Shown piece by piece: positions 1-6,563 of a DNA stretch of 16,116 bases. The DNA comes from an uncultured Eubacteriales bacterium (lineage in GTDB: Bacteria > Bacillota > Clostridia > Oscillospirales > Acutalibacteraceae). Each line of letters opens with the position of its first letter. The first letter of the stretch is position 1. The notes under the pieces were generated by a model, which saw only the letters and a program-made list of their open reading frames with translations, was not told the origin of the DNA and did no database searches. The stretch covers positions 1 to 16,116 of the forward strand of contig ONWY01000006.1 in the NCBI GenBank assembly GCA_900321665.1. The letters run 5' to 3'. A program made the translations under genes and the position numbers.

Positions 1-337
1 TTGTTCCGGTGTATAATGTTGAGGCTTTTTTGGAAAAATGCAGCTGTGCCAGCGGCATAAAATTATCGTTAAAGAAAATATACTGCGCGGTTGCCATTTC
101 AAAGGGAATTTTAAAAATAAAGCGCAGCTTCCCCGCTGCCGTGGCAAACATCTCTTCGCGGCGAAACCACTTGATGTTGAATTCGCCGTATTCCTCGAGC
201 GCTTGCTCCATTAAAGAAAGCGCACCGTTTTCACCCTCGTTGTGGATGCACATCATCAGCACCTTGTTGCGCGCAACAGGCACTAATCGGCACAGGTGAA
301 AAACGATGCAAAAAATTAAATATAATATCTCTTTCAT
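1..337 (-). CDS. CDP-glycerol glycerophosphotransferase-like protein (TagB/TagF family), N-terminal part only
   Basis: The reading frame starts at ATG 337-335, inside the stop of the preceding cytidylyltransferase gene (ATGA overlap), and runs open to the left edge, giving about 112 residues. It begins with a short hydrophobic stretch (ILYLIFCIVFHLCRLVPV), followed by RNKVLMMCIHNEGENG, and later ATAQYIFFNDNFMPLAQLHF and TLYTGT. From memory this order (membrane-proximal start, 'NKVL' strand, 'A-x-A-x-Y-x-x-x-ND' then an 'xxGT' turn) is that of the CDP-glycerol:polyglycerophosphate transferases that build teichoic-acid-like polymers at the cytoplasmic membrane face. The overlap predicts translational coupling to the cytidylyltransferase, which would supply a CDP-activated polyol. 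The catalytic C-terminal half lies outside the window, so the exact acceptor and donor cannot be told. Confidence 0.72.
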   Translation of the reverse strand, partial: MKEILYLIFCIVFHLCRLVPVARNKVLMMCIHNEGENGALSLMEQALEEYGEFNIKWFRREEMFATAAGKLRFIFKIPFEMATAQYIFFNDNFMPLAQLHFSKKASTLYTGT

Positions 338-1023
338 CTTTTTAAAATAGATTTGGCAATTTCCAAATCAATCGGGTAGGTAATTTTAATATTCTCTCGC
401 GCGCCCTCCACAATCTTCACCTTCTCGCCGCACAGGTAAAAGATTTTTCCGGCATCGGTCAAGCTCGCCTTTTGCTCCTCGCTGAGCGAGTGGTAAAGCT
501 GCTTGAGCTTCATCGCCCGAAAGGTTTGCGGTGTTTGGCAGCAGTAGACGCGCGAGCGCTCGGGCATCGCCGTCGCAAAGCCGCTCTCGCCTTCAATAAC
601 CGTGTCCACTGCCGGGATGCAGGTATCGCAGGCATCCGCCTCGCTCATGGCGGCAATGTTATCAAGTATCATCCGCTCGCTGACAAAGGGTCTTGCCGCA
701 TCGTGAGTGAGAACAATGGTTTGCTCATCCATCCCGAATTGCTCCTCGATAAAATCGAGCCCATTCATCAGCGATTCGCTCCGGTGCTTGCCGCCGGTAC
801 ACACCAAAATATCGCTGTGGAAATACTTTTGCGAAATTTCCAAGCCGACATCGAAATAATCGTTGCTGGTGACCAAAATGACCTTGTCAATTTTTTCGCA
901 GCTATAGAATGCATTGAGTGCATAGTAAGCCACCGGCTTGCGGTATAAATTCAGGTATTGCTTCGGCATTTCACTGCGCATTCTCGAGCCGCTTCCGCCG
1001 GCGAGAACAATGGCAAAAATCAT
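334..1023 (-). CDS. tarI: IspD/TarI-family cytidylyltransferase, probably ribitol-5-phosphate cytidylyltransferase
   Basis: A 229-residue protein of normal length for the IspD/TarI nucleotidyltransferase fold. It has the CTP-binding LAGGSGSRM at residues 7-15, PKQYL at 20-24, HDAARPF at 107-113, QTPQTF at 163-168 and NIKITYPIDL at 211-220. The family joins CTP to a polyol phosphate: methylerythritol phosphate in isoprenoid synthesis (IspD) or ribitol phosphate in wall polymer synthesis (TarI). The C-terminal wording (TDAGKIFYLCGEKVKIVEG) and the location between an ABC polymer exporter and a glycerophosphotransferase-like gene favour the TarI role; this is inference, and an automatic annotation may say ispD. 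Both ends overlap neighbours by ATGA (1023-1020 with tagH, 337-334 with the downstream gene), so it is translated as part of the operon. No TarJ-like reductase is visible in the window. Confidence 0.88.
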   Translation of the reverse strand: MIFAIVLAGGSGSRMRSEMPKQYLNLYRKPVAYYALNAFYSCEKIDKVILVTSNDYFDVGLEISQKYFHSDILVCTGGKHRSESLMNGLDFIEEQFGMDEQTIVLTHDAARPFVSERMILDNIAAMSEADACDTCIPAVDTVIEGESGFATAMPERSRVYCCQTPQTFRAMKLKQLYHSLSEEQKASLTDAGKIFYLCGEKVKIVEGARENIKITYPIDLEIAKSILKR

Positions 1024-2015
1024 TTTGCGCCCTCCTCCTCGGCAGGCATTGCCTTGCCGAGCTCTTTATTAATATCATTCACTTTCACTTGCACATCCTT
1101 AACAACCTTTGCCGAAACCTCTTCACCGGTTTGGGCAGCGGCTTTGTTAATTTTGGCAATTTTATTTTTTACCTTGTTTAAATCCTTCACCGCATCCTTC
1201 ATCTGCGCTTCAAGGCTCTTGGAGGTCTTTTCTTCATAAATCGCGCAAACCTCCTCGGTGGTGCCCTGCGCAATAATCTTGCCGTGCTCGAGCAAAATCG
1301 CTTTGTTACAAATCGATTTTACCTGCTCCACGGAGTGAGAGACAAACAAGACAGTCACGCCCTTGTCAAACATGGAGCGCACCTTCTTTTCGCTCTTGGC
1401 GCGGAACTTCGCATCGCCCACCGAAAGCACCTCGTCCAAAATCAAAACCTCCGGCTCGACCGCTGTTGCAATCGCAAAGCCAAGCCTTGCCTTCATACCC
1501 GAGGAGTAGTTTTTGAGCGGCACATCGATAAACTTTTCAAGCTCGGAAAACTTGACAATTTCATCGTATTTAGAGGCGATAAACTCTCTGGAGTAGCCCA
1601 TCACGGAGCCGTAAAGAAAGATGTTTTCTTTGCCGGTATACTGCCCGTCAAACCCCGCACCGAGCTCGAGCAGCGGTGCGATAACGCCCTTCACACTCAC
1701 CGAGCCGCTGTAAGGCTTGAGCACACCGGCGATGGTTTTTAAAAGAGTCGATTTGCCGGCACCGTTTAAGCCCAAAATGCCAAGGCGCTCGCCTTTTTTT
1801 AACTCAAAGGAAACATCGGTCAGCGCCCAAAATTCATCATAATGCAGTTGGCGCTTCAAAAGCTTAATCATGTATTCCTTAAAGGAATCCACACCCTCTT
1901 TATTTAAGTTAAAGAGAATGCTGACATGGTCTACCTTAACTGCAATTTCATCGGAAATGATGAGGCTGTCCTCGGTTTCGTTTTCTATGCTGTTTTTCTC
2001 GGTTTGATTGCTCAT
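1020..2015 (-). CDS. tagH: ABC transporter ATP-binding protein, polysaccharide/teichoic acid export (TagH type)
   Basis: A 331-residue ATPase of the polymer-export ABC subfamily. Walker A is GLNGAGKST (82-90), the signature is YSSGMKAR (170-177), Walker B is VLILDE (190-195), and the switch histidine is in SHS (226-228). The N-terminal segment FNLNKEGVDSFKEYMIKLLKR and the text EFWALTDVSFELKKGERLGI are typical of TagH/Wzt-like proteins. It would pair with the TagG-type permease encoded upstream to flip undecaprenyl-linked polymer across the membrane. The start at 2015 has AGAGGT four bases before ATG. After residue about 262 a Lys/Glu/Ala-rich, probably coiled-coil tail of some 70 residues follows (EEKTSKSLEA to EEEGAK), shorter than the long tail of Bacillus TagH and unlike the carbohydrate-binding tail of Wzt. 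Its stop overlaps the next start. The gene is separated from tagG by an unusual 422-bp repeat-bearing spacer. Confidence 0.9.
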   Translation of the reverse strand: MSNQTEKNSIENETEDSLIISDEIAVKVDHVSILFNLNKEGVDSFKEYMIKLLKRQLHYDEFWALTDVSFELKKGERLGILGLNGAGKSTLLKTIAGVLKPYSGSVSVKGVIAPLLELGAGFDGQYTGKENIFLYGSVMGYSREFIASKYDEIVKFSELEKFIDVPLKNYSSGMKARLGFAIATAVEPEVLILDEVLSVGDAKFRAKSEKKVRSMFDKGVTVLFVSHSVEQVKSICNKAILLEHGKIIAQGTTEEVCAIYEEKTSKSLEAQMKDAVKDLNKVKNKIAKINKAAAQTGEEVSAKVVKDVQVKVNDINKELGKAMPAEEEGAK

Positions 2016-2110
2016 AGTTACCTCTTGTTGAGAAAATATTGTGGTATGAATTGTTTGTGCGCTTCAGGCTTAAGTGTACCTTGTTAAATAACTATCCGCC
2101 ATGCCAACCA

Positions 2111-2280
2111 TCCAAAAGCGATGGTTTTTAGATATAATCAAAAATCTTTTTCCAAAAGCATTGGTTTTATCTATACTCAAAAAATCTTATCCAAAAGCGA
2201 TGGTTTTATCTATACTCAAAAAATCTTATCCAAAAGCATTGGTTTTTGGATATACTGAAAATTTCTTTTATCCAAAAGCG
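2111..2280. repeat. 39-bp tandem minisatellite, four intervals plus a partial fifth copy
   Basis: The word TCCAAAAGC recurs at 2111, 2151, 2190, 2229 and 2271 (spacings 40, 39, 39 and 42). The two middle units, starting at 2151 and 2190, differ in only a few bases around the AGCATTGG/AGCGATGG position; the outer ones are more diverged. The unit is T- and A-rich, with a CCAAAA...GGTTTT inverted element. In the copy at 2229 this widens to a 9-bp stem (TATCCAAAA / TTTTGGATA). Copy number could vary between strains. Confidence 0.85.
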
Positions 2281-2344
2281 GATTTTTTTACCTTTGAGAA
2301 GTAGAGAAAATTGTGCATTTTAGATGAGGTTTTGTGCTTTACGA

Positions 2345-2371
2345 GCGAAGCTTTACTTTGTGTAAGGCGAG
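2345..2371. repeat. Dispersed repeat core, copy A (27 bp, also at 13300 and 13464)
   Basis: The 27 bases from GCGAAGC to AAGGCGAG are identical, by eye, to 13300-13326 and 13464-13490. Here the core opens a potential hairpin: GCTTTACT shortly after the start of the core pairs with AGTAAAGC near 2373-2382. The surrounding bases resemble, but do not match closely, the tandem repeat next to putP. Confidence 0.8.
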
Positions 2372-2437
2372 GGAGTAAAGCGCAAAAGCTCGCTAAAAGG
2401 CACGATTTTATCACTTCGAACAAGGTGAAAAAATCTG

Positions 2438-3355
2438 CTATATATGCAAAATGAATTTATCCTGCTTTTTCTTGAATACCAGGATGCCGATGCCCAGGGC
2501 AACAAGGGCAAAGATGGTGGAGTAAATAAAGGTCCAGGAGCCCATGGTGTTGATGGCTAAGTGGAACATCTTGGTGAGGTGGCCGGGGCCGTAGGTTGCC
2601 TCCAAGCCCTTTTGCCCGGCAAGACCGGTTTGCCCGGTCACGCAGGCGCGAAAGGCGGTAATAATCCCATAAAGCGGGTTGGCTTTAAGCACGACTGCCG
2701 CAGCGCCGAGCTTTAATTTATCGACTGTGTAGACAATCGGTGTCATATAAAACAGCAGCAGGCAGAAGACATCATAAAGGTACTCAATATCTCTAAAGAA
2801 CACCTGCAAGGTTGCGAGAATAAAGCCGACACCGGTGGAGAGAATGGCAAGCACCGCAATCGGAATAATTGCCAAAATCACGCACGGGGTAATGTAAATC
2901 GCCTTGCCCGGAATGAAGATATTGAAGAAGGCAATCACCACCACCAGGTCAATCAGGCTGATGGCAAAGGTGATAAAGGTGGAAACAATGTTTGAGAAGG
3001 GGTAGGAATACTTCGGCACATACACCTTCTTGATAATCGAAGCATTGCCCCTGATAGAGCGCATGGCTTTTTTGGTAGAGCCCGAGTAAAAGTCAAACAG
3101 CAATCTGCCGGTCAACAAATAAACCGGGTAGTTTGCCACGCTGTTTTTACCAAAAATCATGGAAAAAACGAAGGAGAGCACCACCATGGTCAACAGCGGC
3201 TGCAAGCAGGTCCAAAACAGACCGAGAATGGAGCCTCTGTATTGGAGCTTGATGTTTTTGCGCACCAGCTCCACCAAGAGATTTTTATATTTTTTTAAGT
3301 TTTTGAGGCTTCCTTTGCCCTTTTCGGTGAAGGAAACTTTATCCATATTTTCCAT
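2438..3355 (-). CDS. tagG: ABC-2 type polymer export permease (TagG type)
   Basis: A 305-residue integral membrane protein with the layout of TagG/RfbA/Wzm permeases. It has a cytoplasmic N-terminus ending in VRKNIKLQYRGSILGLFWTCLQPLL, then about six hydrophobic segments (MVVLSFVFSMIFG; the ISLIDLVVVIAFFNIF region; VILAIIPIAVLAIL; the ATLQVFFRDIEYLYDVFCLLLFYMTPIVY family core; and a last one near WTFIYSTIFALVALGIGILVF). It ends in a basic KKKQDKFILHI. The motifs KxQYRGSxLGxxW and FFRDIxxxxD...TPIVY are hallmarks of the family. With TagH it forms the exporter of a lipid-linked wall polymer. The start at 3355 has CAGGAG seven bases upstream. It follows the second glycosyltransferase by 31 bases, so it is in the same operon. 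The insertion GQTGLAGQKGLEATYGPGHL (approximately 240-262) looks like an extended extracytoplasmic loop. Confidence 0.9.
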   Translation of the reverse strand: MENMDKVSFTEKGKGSLKNLKKYKNLLVELVRKNIKLQYRGSILGLFWTCLQPLLTMVVLSFVFSMIFGKNSVANYPVYLLTGRLLFDFYSGSTKKAMRSIRGNASIIKKVYVPKYSYPFSNIVSTFITFAISLIDLVVVIAFFNIFIPGKAIYITPCVILAIIPIAVLAILSTGVGFILATLQVFFRDIEYLYDVFCLLLFYMTPIVYTVDKLKLGAAAVVLKANPLYGIITAFRACVTGQTGLAGQKGLEATYGPGHLTKMFHLAINTMGSWTFIYSTIFALVALGIGILVFKKKQDKFILHI

Positions 3356-3386
3356 ATAAACTCCTGCAGAAAAATAAGTTTTACAT

Positions 3387-4175
3387 TTATTTTTTAAACA
3401 TCCATTTCAGAAAATACTTGAAGGTGGATTGAATATGTATCAGCATCAGCTTTGTGTTGCGCTTGCTGTCTCTTCCCCACTCGTGGTAAACCACAGCGCC
3501 GGGGTTGTACCAAATCTCGGTTTGCTGCGCCGCAGTGCGCGCCAAATCGAAATCCTCAAAATACATAAAGTATCTGTCATCAAAGCCGCCGATTTTCTTG
3601 AACAGCTCCGTGCGAATGGCAAAGAAGCAGCCCGAGCAATTCTCAATGCGCAGCGGCTTGCTCAAGTCTTTATCGAGCATGGCATACTCGCGCAGGTAGC
3701 GGTTATGCTCTCTGTCGCCCGACAAGCGCGAGGCAATCAAATACCGCAGTTTGGGGTTGCGCTTGGCGAGCACCTGTACGCGCCCGTCGGGAAAGCGAAT
3801 ATCGGGGCTTTCCATGCCGCACGCCGGCTTGCTTTCCATAAATGCGCACATTTTGCCGATAACATCGTCTTTGACAATGATATCGGGGTTAATGACAAAG
3901 TGATACTTGCTGTCGATACACTCTAACATTTGGTTATGCGCCTTGCCGAAGCCCTTGTTGTCCGCATTATGAATGACCTTGACATGGGGATTTTCGCGAA
4001 AATAATCCTCCACCTCATCTGCCGTACCGTCGCTCGATGCGTTATCTACCACATAAAGCGTAAAATCCACGTCACGGCTGAAGCGTGTCAAATTCTCGAT
4101 AGTATTAAACAGCAATCTCTTTTTGTTTTCGCTCGAAACCGCATTATATGTTACTATACATCCGCTTGCTTTCAC
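3387..4175 (-). CDS. GT2 glycosyltransferase, rhamnosyltransferase (WbbL-like) type
   Basis: I place the start at GTG 4175-4173, giving 262 residues. The longer open frame reaching 4373 reads antisense-like sequence of the upstream gene out of frame and has no glycosyltransferase character. The GTG overlaps the upstream TGA (GTGA) and has AAGGAG seven bases before it. Family features: CIVTYNAV at 6-13, VVDNASSDGT at 42-51, NKGFGKAHN at 73-81, FVINPDI at 93-99 (the acidic metal/nucleotide site), GCFFAIR at 182-188, GGFDDRYFMYFEDFDLA at 196-212 and VYHEWGRDS at 229-237. This is the pattern of inverting GT2 enzymes that add rhamnose or similar sugars to undecaprenyl-linked intermediates on the inner face of the membrane. 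The exact sugar is not readable. It is coupled to the preceding GT2 gene and precedes tagG. Confidence 0.85.
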   Translation of the reverse strand: MKASGCIVTYNAVSSENKKRLLFNTIENLTRFSRDVDFTLYVVDNASSDGTADEVEDYFRENPHVKVIHNADNKGFGKAHNQMLECIDSKYHFVINPDIIVKDDVIGKMCAFMESKPACGMESPDIRFPDGRVQVLAKRNPKLRYLIASRLSGDREHNRYLREYAMLDKDLSKPLRIENCSGCFFAIRTELFKKIGGFDDRYFMYFEDFDLARTAAQQTEIWYNPGAVVYHEWGRDSKRNTKLMLIHIQSTFKYFLKWMFKK

Positions 4176-4909
4176 TGCGCCTCTCCTTCTTGTGCCTCGG
4201 GGGTATGTGTTGCTTTTAAGGCATTTAAAACCTGTATGCGCCACTTTATCATTTGCATGGGCGAGGCATGCTTTGTTTCGGAAACATTGCCGCCATGCCT
4301 GCGATACAGCAGCAAAGGCTTGTCCACAAACTCGATGACGGCGCCGCAACGCTCGGCAATCAAGCCAATCCACTGGTCATGCATCGGGATTTTCTCGGGA
4401 AAGGGCAAAAACTCGCGCACCAATTCCTTCCTGAACGCCATACAGCAGCCCATGTATGAATTTTTAATCAAATTCTTTGCAAAGCCCGGCTTGGAGCCAT
4501 GCATGGCAAAGAAGCTTTCGCCGCCGGCAATCGGGTGCAGCCCGGCATCTGCCAGCGTGCAGTTATGCAGCACCAAATCCGCTTCGCGCGCGGTGAAGCA
4601 CTCCATCACGGTTTGCACCTTTTCCTCTTGCCAATAATCATCCTGGTCTGCGAGAAAAATAATATCGCCGGTGCAGTGGCGGATAGCGTTTTCAAAATTT
4701 TTGATTAAGCCCTTGCCTTCGCCTTCTAACGGCTTAACGCGGTCGTCAAGCTCGCTCAATGCGCGCACGACATTCAAGGTATTATCCTTGCAAGGGTCGA
4801 TGCTGACAATGACTTCATCACTCTCCCCGAGCTGGTTGAGAATGGTGGTCAACTGCTCGATGATATAGCCCTCGCCGTTATATGCCGCCATAGCGACTGA
4901 AATCTTCAT
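4172..4909 (-). CDS. GT2 glycosyltransferase with DQDD motif
   Basis: The first gene of the polymer operon, 245 residues. It has the GT2 entry KISVAMAAYNGEGYI (2-16), VIVSIDPCKDNT (33-44), the LADQDDYW block with the DQDD acidic cluster at 88-91, the catalytic-region MHDQW at 176-180 and YRRHGGN at 202-208. These are typical of bacterial rhamnosyl/galactosyl transferases of the EpsE/WcaA-like GT2 group, cytosolic or membrane-peripheral. The start ATG 4909 has AGAGGT upstream and lies about 50 nt after the predicted transcription start of the promoter at 4966-4994. A 9-bp A/T palindrome (4924-4943) sits between promoter and Shine-Dalgarno. The stop overlaps the next start, so the two transferases are probably made in a fixed ratio. 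Substrate unknown. Confidence 0.86.
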   Translation of the reverse strand: MKISVAMAAYNGEGYIIEQLTTILNQLGESDEVIVSIDPCKDNTLNVVRALSELDDRVKPLEGEGKGLIKNFENAIRHCTGDIIFLADQDDYWQEEKVQTVMECFTAREADLVLHNCTLADAGLHPIAGGESFFAMHGSKPGFAKNLIKNSYMGCCMAFRKELVREFLPFPEKIPMHDQWIGLIAERCGAVIEFVDKPLLLYRRHGGNVSETKHASPMQMIKWRIQVLNALKATHTPEAQEGEAQ

Positions 4910-4965
4910 AGAAGCTACCTCTAAAAATTATTTCAATAATTTTCCATAATAATCCATGATAAGCT

Positions 4966-4994
4966 ATTATACTATATATTATATATTTTTTCAA
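4966..4994 (-). promoter_or_regulatory. Sigma-A-type promoter of the wall-polymer operon
   Basis: On the minus strand TTGAAA (4994-4989), 17 bases, then TATAAT (4971-4966). The spacer is entirely A/T apart from one G. Transcription would start near 4959, giving a leader of about 50 nt before ATG 4909. No other comparable promoter is seen before tagG, tagH or the cytidylyltransferase gene. Confidence 0.75.
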
Positions 4995-5034
4995 GATTAT
5001 AAATTTTATAATATAGTAAGCCTCGCTAAAGAGA

Positions 5035-5070
5035 AAAAGCGGTGCAAGAGCACTGCCCTGCACCGCTTTT
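5035..5070 (-). terminator. Rho-independent terminator after the first Fn3 protein gene
   Basis: A 12-bp perfect stem (AAAAGCGGTGCA at 5035-5046 with TGCACCGCTTTT at 5059-5070) and a 12-nt loop, followed on the minus strand by TTTTTCTCTTT. It lies 14 bases after the stop at 5084 and insulates the wall-polymer promoter from the upstream unit. Confidence 0.88.
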
Positions 5071-5083
5071 AGCGCTATGTACT

Positions 5084-6412
5084 TTATTTTACTTTAATTT
5101 TCATCACATTCGACCAGGCGCCGCAATAATTGGTACCGTTAAAGGAATTGTAGCGCCTCACCTTCACATAATAGGTTTTGCCGCTTTTGAACCCGCCGGT
5201 GCCAAAGCTAAAGTTCAGCGCCTCCTTCTGCCCCACCTCGGTGGATACCTTTTTTACAACATTTTTAAAGGAAGCATCGGTTGCGTAAAAAATTTGGTAG
5301 CCTAAGAGCTCGTTTTGGCTTTGCGTGCTGCACGCGACAATGATGCGGCCCTTGCTGCTCGAGAGCTTTTCGAGCTTTGTCTCCGCCGGCTTTGCGCAGG
5401 AGCACAGCGTTTTGCTCCACGCACCATAGACCTTTTTGCCGTTTTCAATCACATAGCTTCTGACTCTAAACTTGTATTTCCCGCCGGGGGCTAAGCCTTT
5501 AAAGGAGCAGGTAAGCGAGGTGCCGGTTTTGGTCTGCGCCCACTGCGTGCCGCCATCCGAGCACTGTACCTGGTAACCCGCAACACCCTTTTGCGCCTTG
5601 TAGCTGACAGTTTGCGAAGTGGTTTTTCTGGTTATGACTTTAAAATCGGTCGGCACGGGGATATATGGCTTCACCGCCATGCGCATGCTCACCACGCCGC
5701 TGCCGGGCTGCGTATCCTCCGCGAGGTTAATAACCCCTAAGTAATAGGTGCCTTTTTTCAAGCAAACATTGAGTTCGGTTTCCTGCGGCTCATCTTCATT
5801 GTACGCAATCAATTCGCGCGTGAAATATACTTTTTCCGCTTCATCAATAATTACCAAGCCGACCGCCGTGTTATAGCTGAGCGTGAAGCTCAGCCTGTAA
5901 TCCTTTTTAACGATGATGCGGCTTACCGCGGAAACCAAATCCCACTCGCCGATAAAGAATTGCACCTGTTTATTGGCAGGAAAATTCACAACTGTCGCCG
6001 GGCGAATATCCTGCCAGGTTGCGCGGTATGATACCGCATTTTCCTGCGCGCCGTTTTCAAAGCACAGCCGGTATTTGCCCGATGTTAAATACACAAAAAT
6101 ATCTTTGCTGTAGATTTTTTCTTCGCCAAAAAGCGCTTCATCAACATATAACAGTTCTTTATAATCCTCGGGGTCATCTTCCCTGTAAAGATATATACCG
6201 ATATCGGGCGCAGTCACGCTGAGGGTCAAGCTCAACCTGCCCTGAAACGCCACGGAGATGCTAAGCTCCTTTTCATCATCGGCAGACACGGTGATGCTTT
6301 GCTCGCTGCCGTTTGTGATGATTTTTTCCACTGCGGCATTTGCGCTGAAGCTGCCTGCCAAGCAGCTTGTTATCATCACGATGCATAGAATAAGACTGAG
6401 CCATTTTTTCAT
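5084..6412 (-). CDS. Secreted fibronectin type III protein, paralog 1 (442 aa)
   Basis: The start is ATG 6412, chosen over the upstream in-frame ATG 6430 because a near-perfect Shine-Dalgarno (AAGGAGGT, 6427-6420) lies seven bases before it and the protein then opens directly with a signal peptide (MKKWLSLILCIVMITSCLAG...SANAA). Mature regions: two beta-rich modules at about 30-135 and 140-247, each ending in a 'LTSGKYRLCFE' or 'LKKGTYYLGVI' type strand reminiscent of PPC-like domains; then Fn3 domain 1 at about 249-340 (GYQVQCSDGG...YKFRVRSYV) and Fn3 domain 2 at about 345-442 (GYQIFYATDASF...YYVKVRRYN...GAWSNVMKIKVK). No sortase motif, transmembrane anchor or catalytic motif is visible, so it is probably released or non-covalently bound. 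It is paralogous to the protein at 8246-9571. Two promoter candidates and two operator-like palindromes lie upstream, shared with a divergent XRE regulator. Function unknown. Confidence 0.88.
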   Translation of the reverse strand: MKKWLSLILCIVMITSCLAGSFSANAAVEKIITNGSEQSITVSADDEKELSISVAFQGRLSLTLSVTAPDIGIYLYREDDPEDYKELLYVDEALFGEEKIYSKDIFVYLTSGKYRLCFENGAQENAVSYRATWQDIRPATVVNFPANKQVQFFIGEWDLVSAVSRIIVKKDYRLSFTLSYNTAVGLVIIDEAEKVYFTRELIAYNEDEPQETELNVCLKKGTYYLGVINLAEDTQPGSGVVSMRMAVKPYIPVPTDFKVITRKTTSQTVSYKAQKGVAGYQVQCSDGGTQWAQTKTGTSLTCSFKGLAPGGKYKFRVRSYVIENGKKVYGAWSKTLCSCAKPAETKLEKLSSSKGRIIVACSTQSQNELLGYQIFYATDASFKNVVKKVSTEVGQKEALNFSFGTGGFKSGKTYYVKVRRYNSFNGTNYCGAWSNVMKIKVK

Positions 6413-6441
6413 GGTCACTACCTCCTTCATTTTCTAATTTC

Positions 6442-6471
6442 ACTATACTATAACTTTCGTGCAAATTGCAA
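6442..6471 (-). promoter_or_regulatory. Second, weaker promoter candidate for the Fn3 protein gene
   Basis: On the minus strand TTGCAA (6471-6466), 18 bases, TATAGT (6447-6442). It is closer to the gene than the promoter at 6492-6520 and is not covered by the palindromes. It would start near 6435, still upstream of the Shine-Dalgarno. Confidence 0.4.
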
Positions 6472-6491
6472 CAAAAAAATATTGCAAGTTA

Positions 6492-6520
6492 ATTATAGAA
6501 CAATTTGTTCTATAAGTCAA
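6492..6520 (-). promoter_or_regulatory. Consensus promoter of the Fn3 protein gene, overlapped by an operator
   Basis: On the minus strand TTGACT (6520-6515), 17 bases, TATAAT (6497-6492). The palindrome 6495-6513 occupies nearly the whole spacer and the edge of the -10, so a bound repressor would exclude RNA polymerase. Predicted start is near 6485, about 73 nt before ATG 6412. Confidence 0.78.
6495..6513. promoter_or_regulatory. Operator-like palindrome O1
   Basis: ATAGAACAATTTGTTCTAT: perfect 9-bp arms around one central base. It lies between the -35 and -10 of the minus-strand promoter 6492-6520. A near copy follows 25 bp away (centre to centre), which fits a helix-turn-helix dimer site such as the adjacent XRE protein would use. 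Confidence 0.75.
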
Positions 6521-6538
6521 TAGAACGATTTGTTCTAT
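6520..6538. promoter_or_regulatory. Operator-like palindrome O2
   Basis: ATAGAACGATTTGTTCTAT: the same site as O1 with one substitution, leaving 7-bp perfect outer arms. It ends two bases before TATAAT (6541-6546), the likely -10 of the plus-strand regulator gene, so it is positioned for autorepression. No good -35 is seen for that promoter (6518-6523 is CAATAG), which suggests weak basal expression. The start implied by this -10 (about 6553) would leave a leader of only some 10 nt. Confidence 0.65.
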
Positions 6539-6563
6539 CCTATAATAGGAGCGGGTGATAAAA

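Larger units (their letters stand above)
2016..2437. other. Repeat-bearing spacer between tagG and tagH
   Basis: This 422-bp stretch lies between two same-strand genes whose products should act together. It holds a 39-bp minisatellite (2111-2280) and a structured copy of a dispersed repeat (about 2340-2390). I see no convincing coding sequence: the 67-codon plus-strand frame here exists because the repeat length is mostly a multiple of three. I found no strong sigma-A promoter for tagH on the minus strand and no terminator after tagG with a clear T-run, so tagH may depend on read-through from the upstream promoter. Confidence 0.7.

Noticed and set aside
2111..2280. CRISPR array or iteron origin
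   Set aside because: Successive units are nearly identical through their whole 39 bp, with no unique spacers and no replication initiator gene nearby.
2101..2304. 67-codon repetitive plus-strand frame as a repeat peptide gene
   Set aside because: The frame stays open because the 39-bp unit is a multiple of three; there is no convincing ribosome site and the spacing slips by 40 and 42 at the ends.
4176..4373. N-terminal extension of the second glycosyltransferase frame (66 extra residues)
   Set aside because: It reads through the upstream glycosyltransferase gene in another frame, has no family similarity, and a GTG with a good Shine-Dalgarno at 4175 overlaps the upstream stop.
6413..6430. 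Start of Fn3 paralog 1 at ATG 6430
   Set aside because: The AAGGAGGT ribosome site lies downstream of that ATG and directly serves ATG 6412, which opens a clean signal peptide.
6495..6538. LexA (SOS) boxes
   Set aside because: Firmicutes LexA sites are GAAC-N4-GTTC, while both palindromes here have five bases between GAAC and GTTC. The adjacent XRE gene is the simpler owner.
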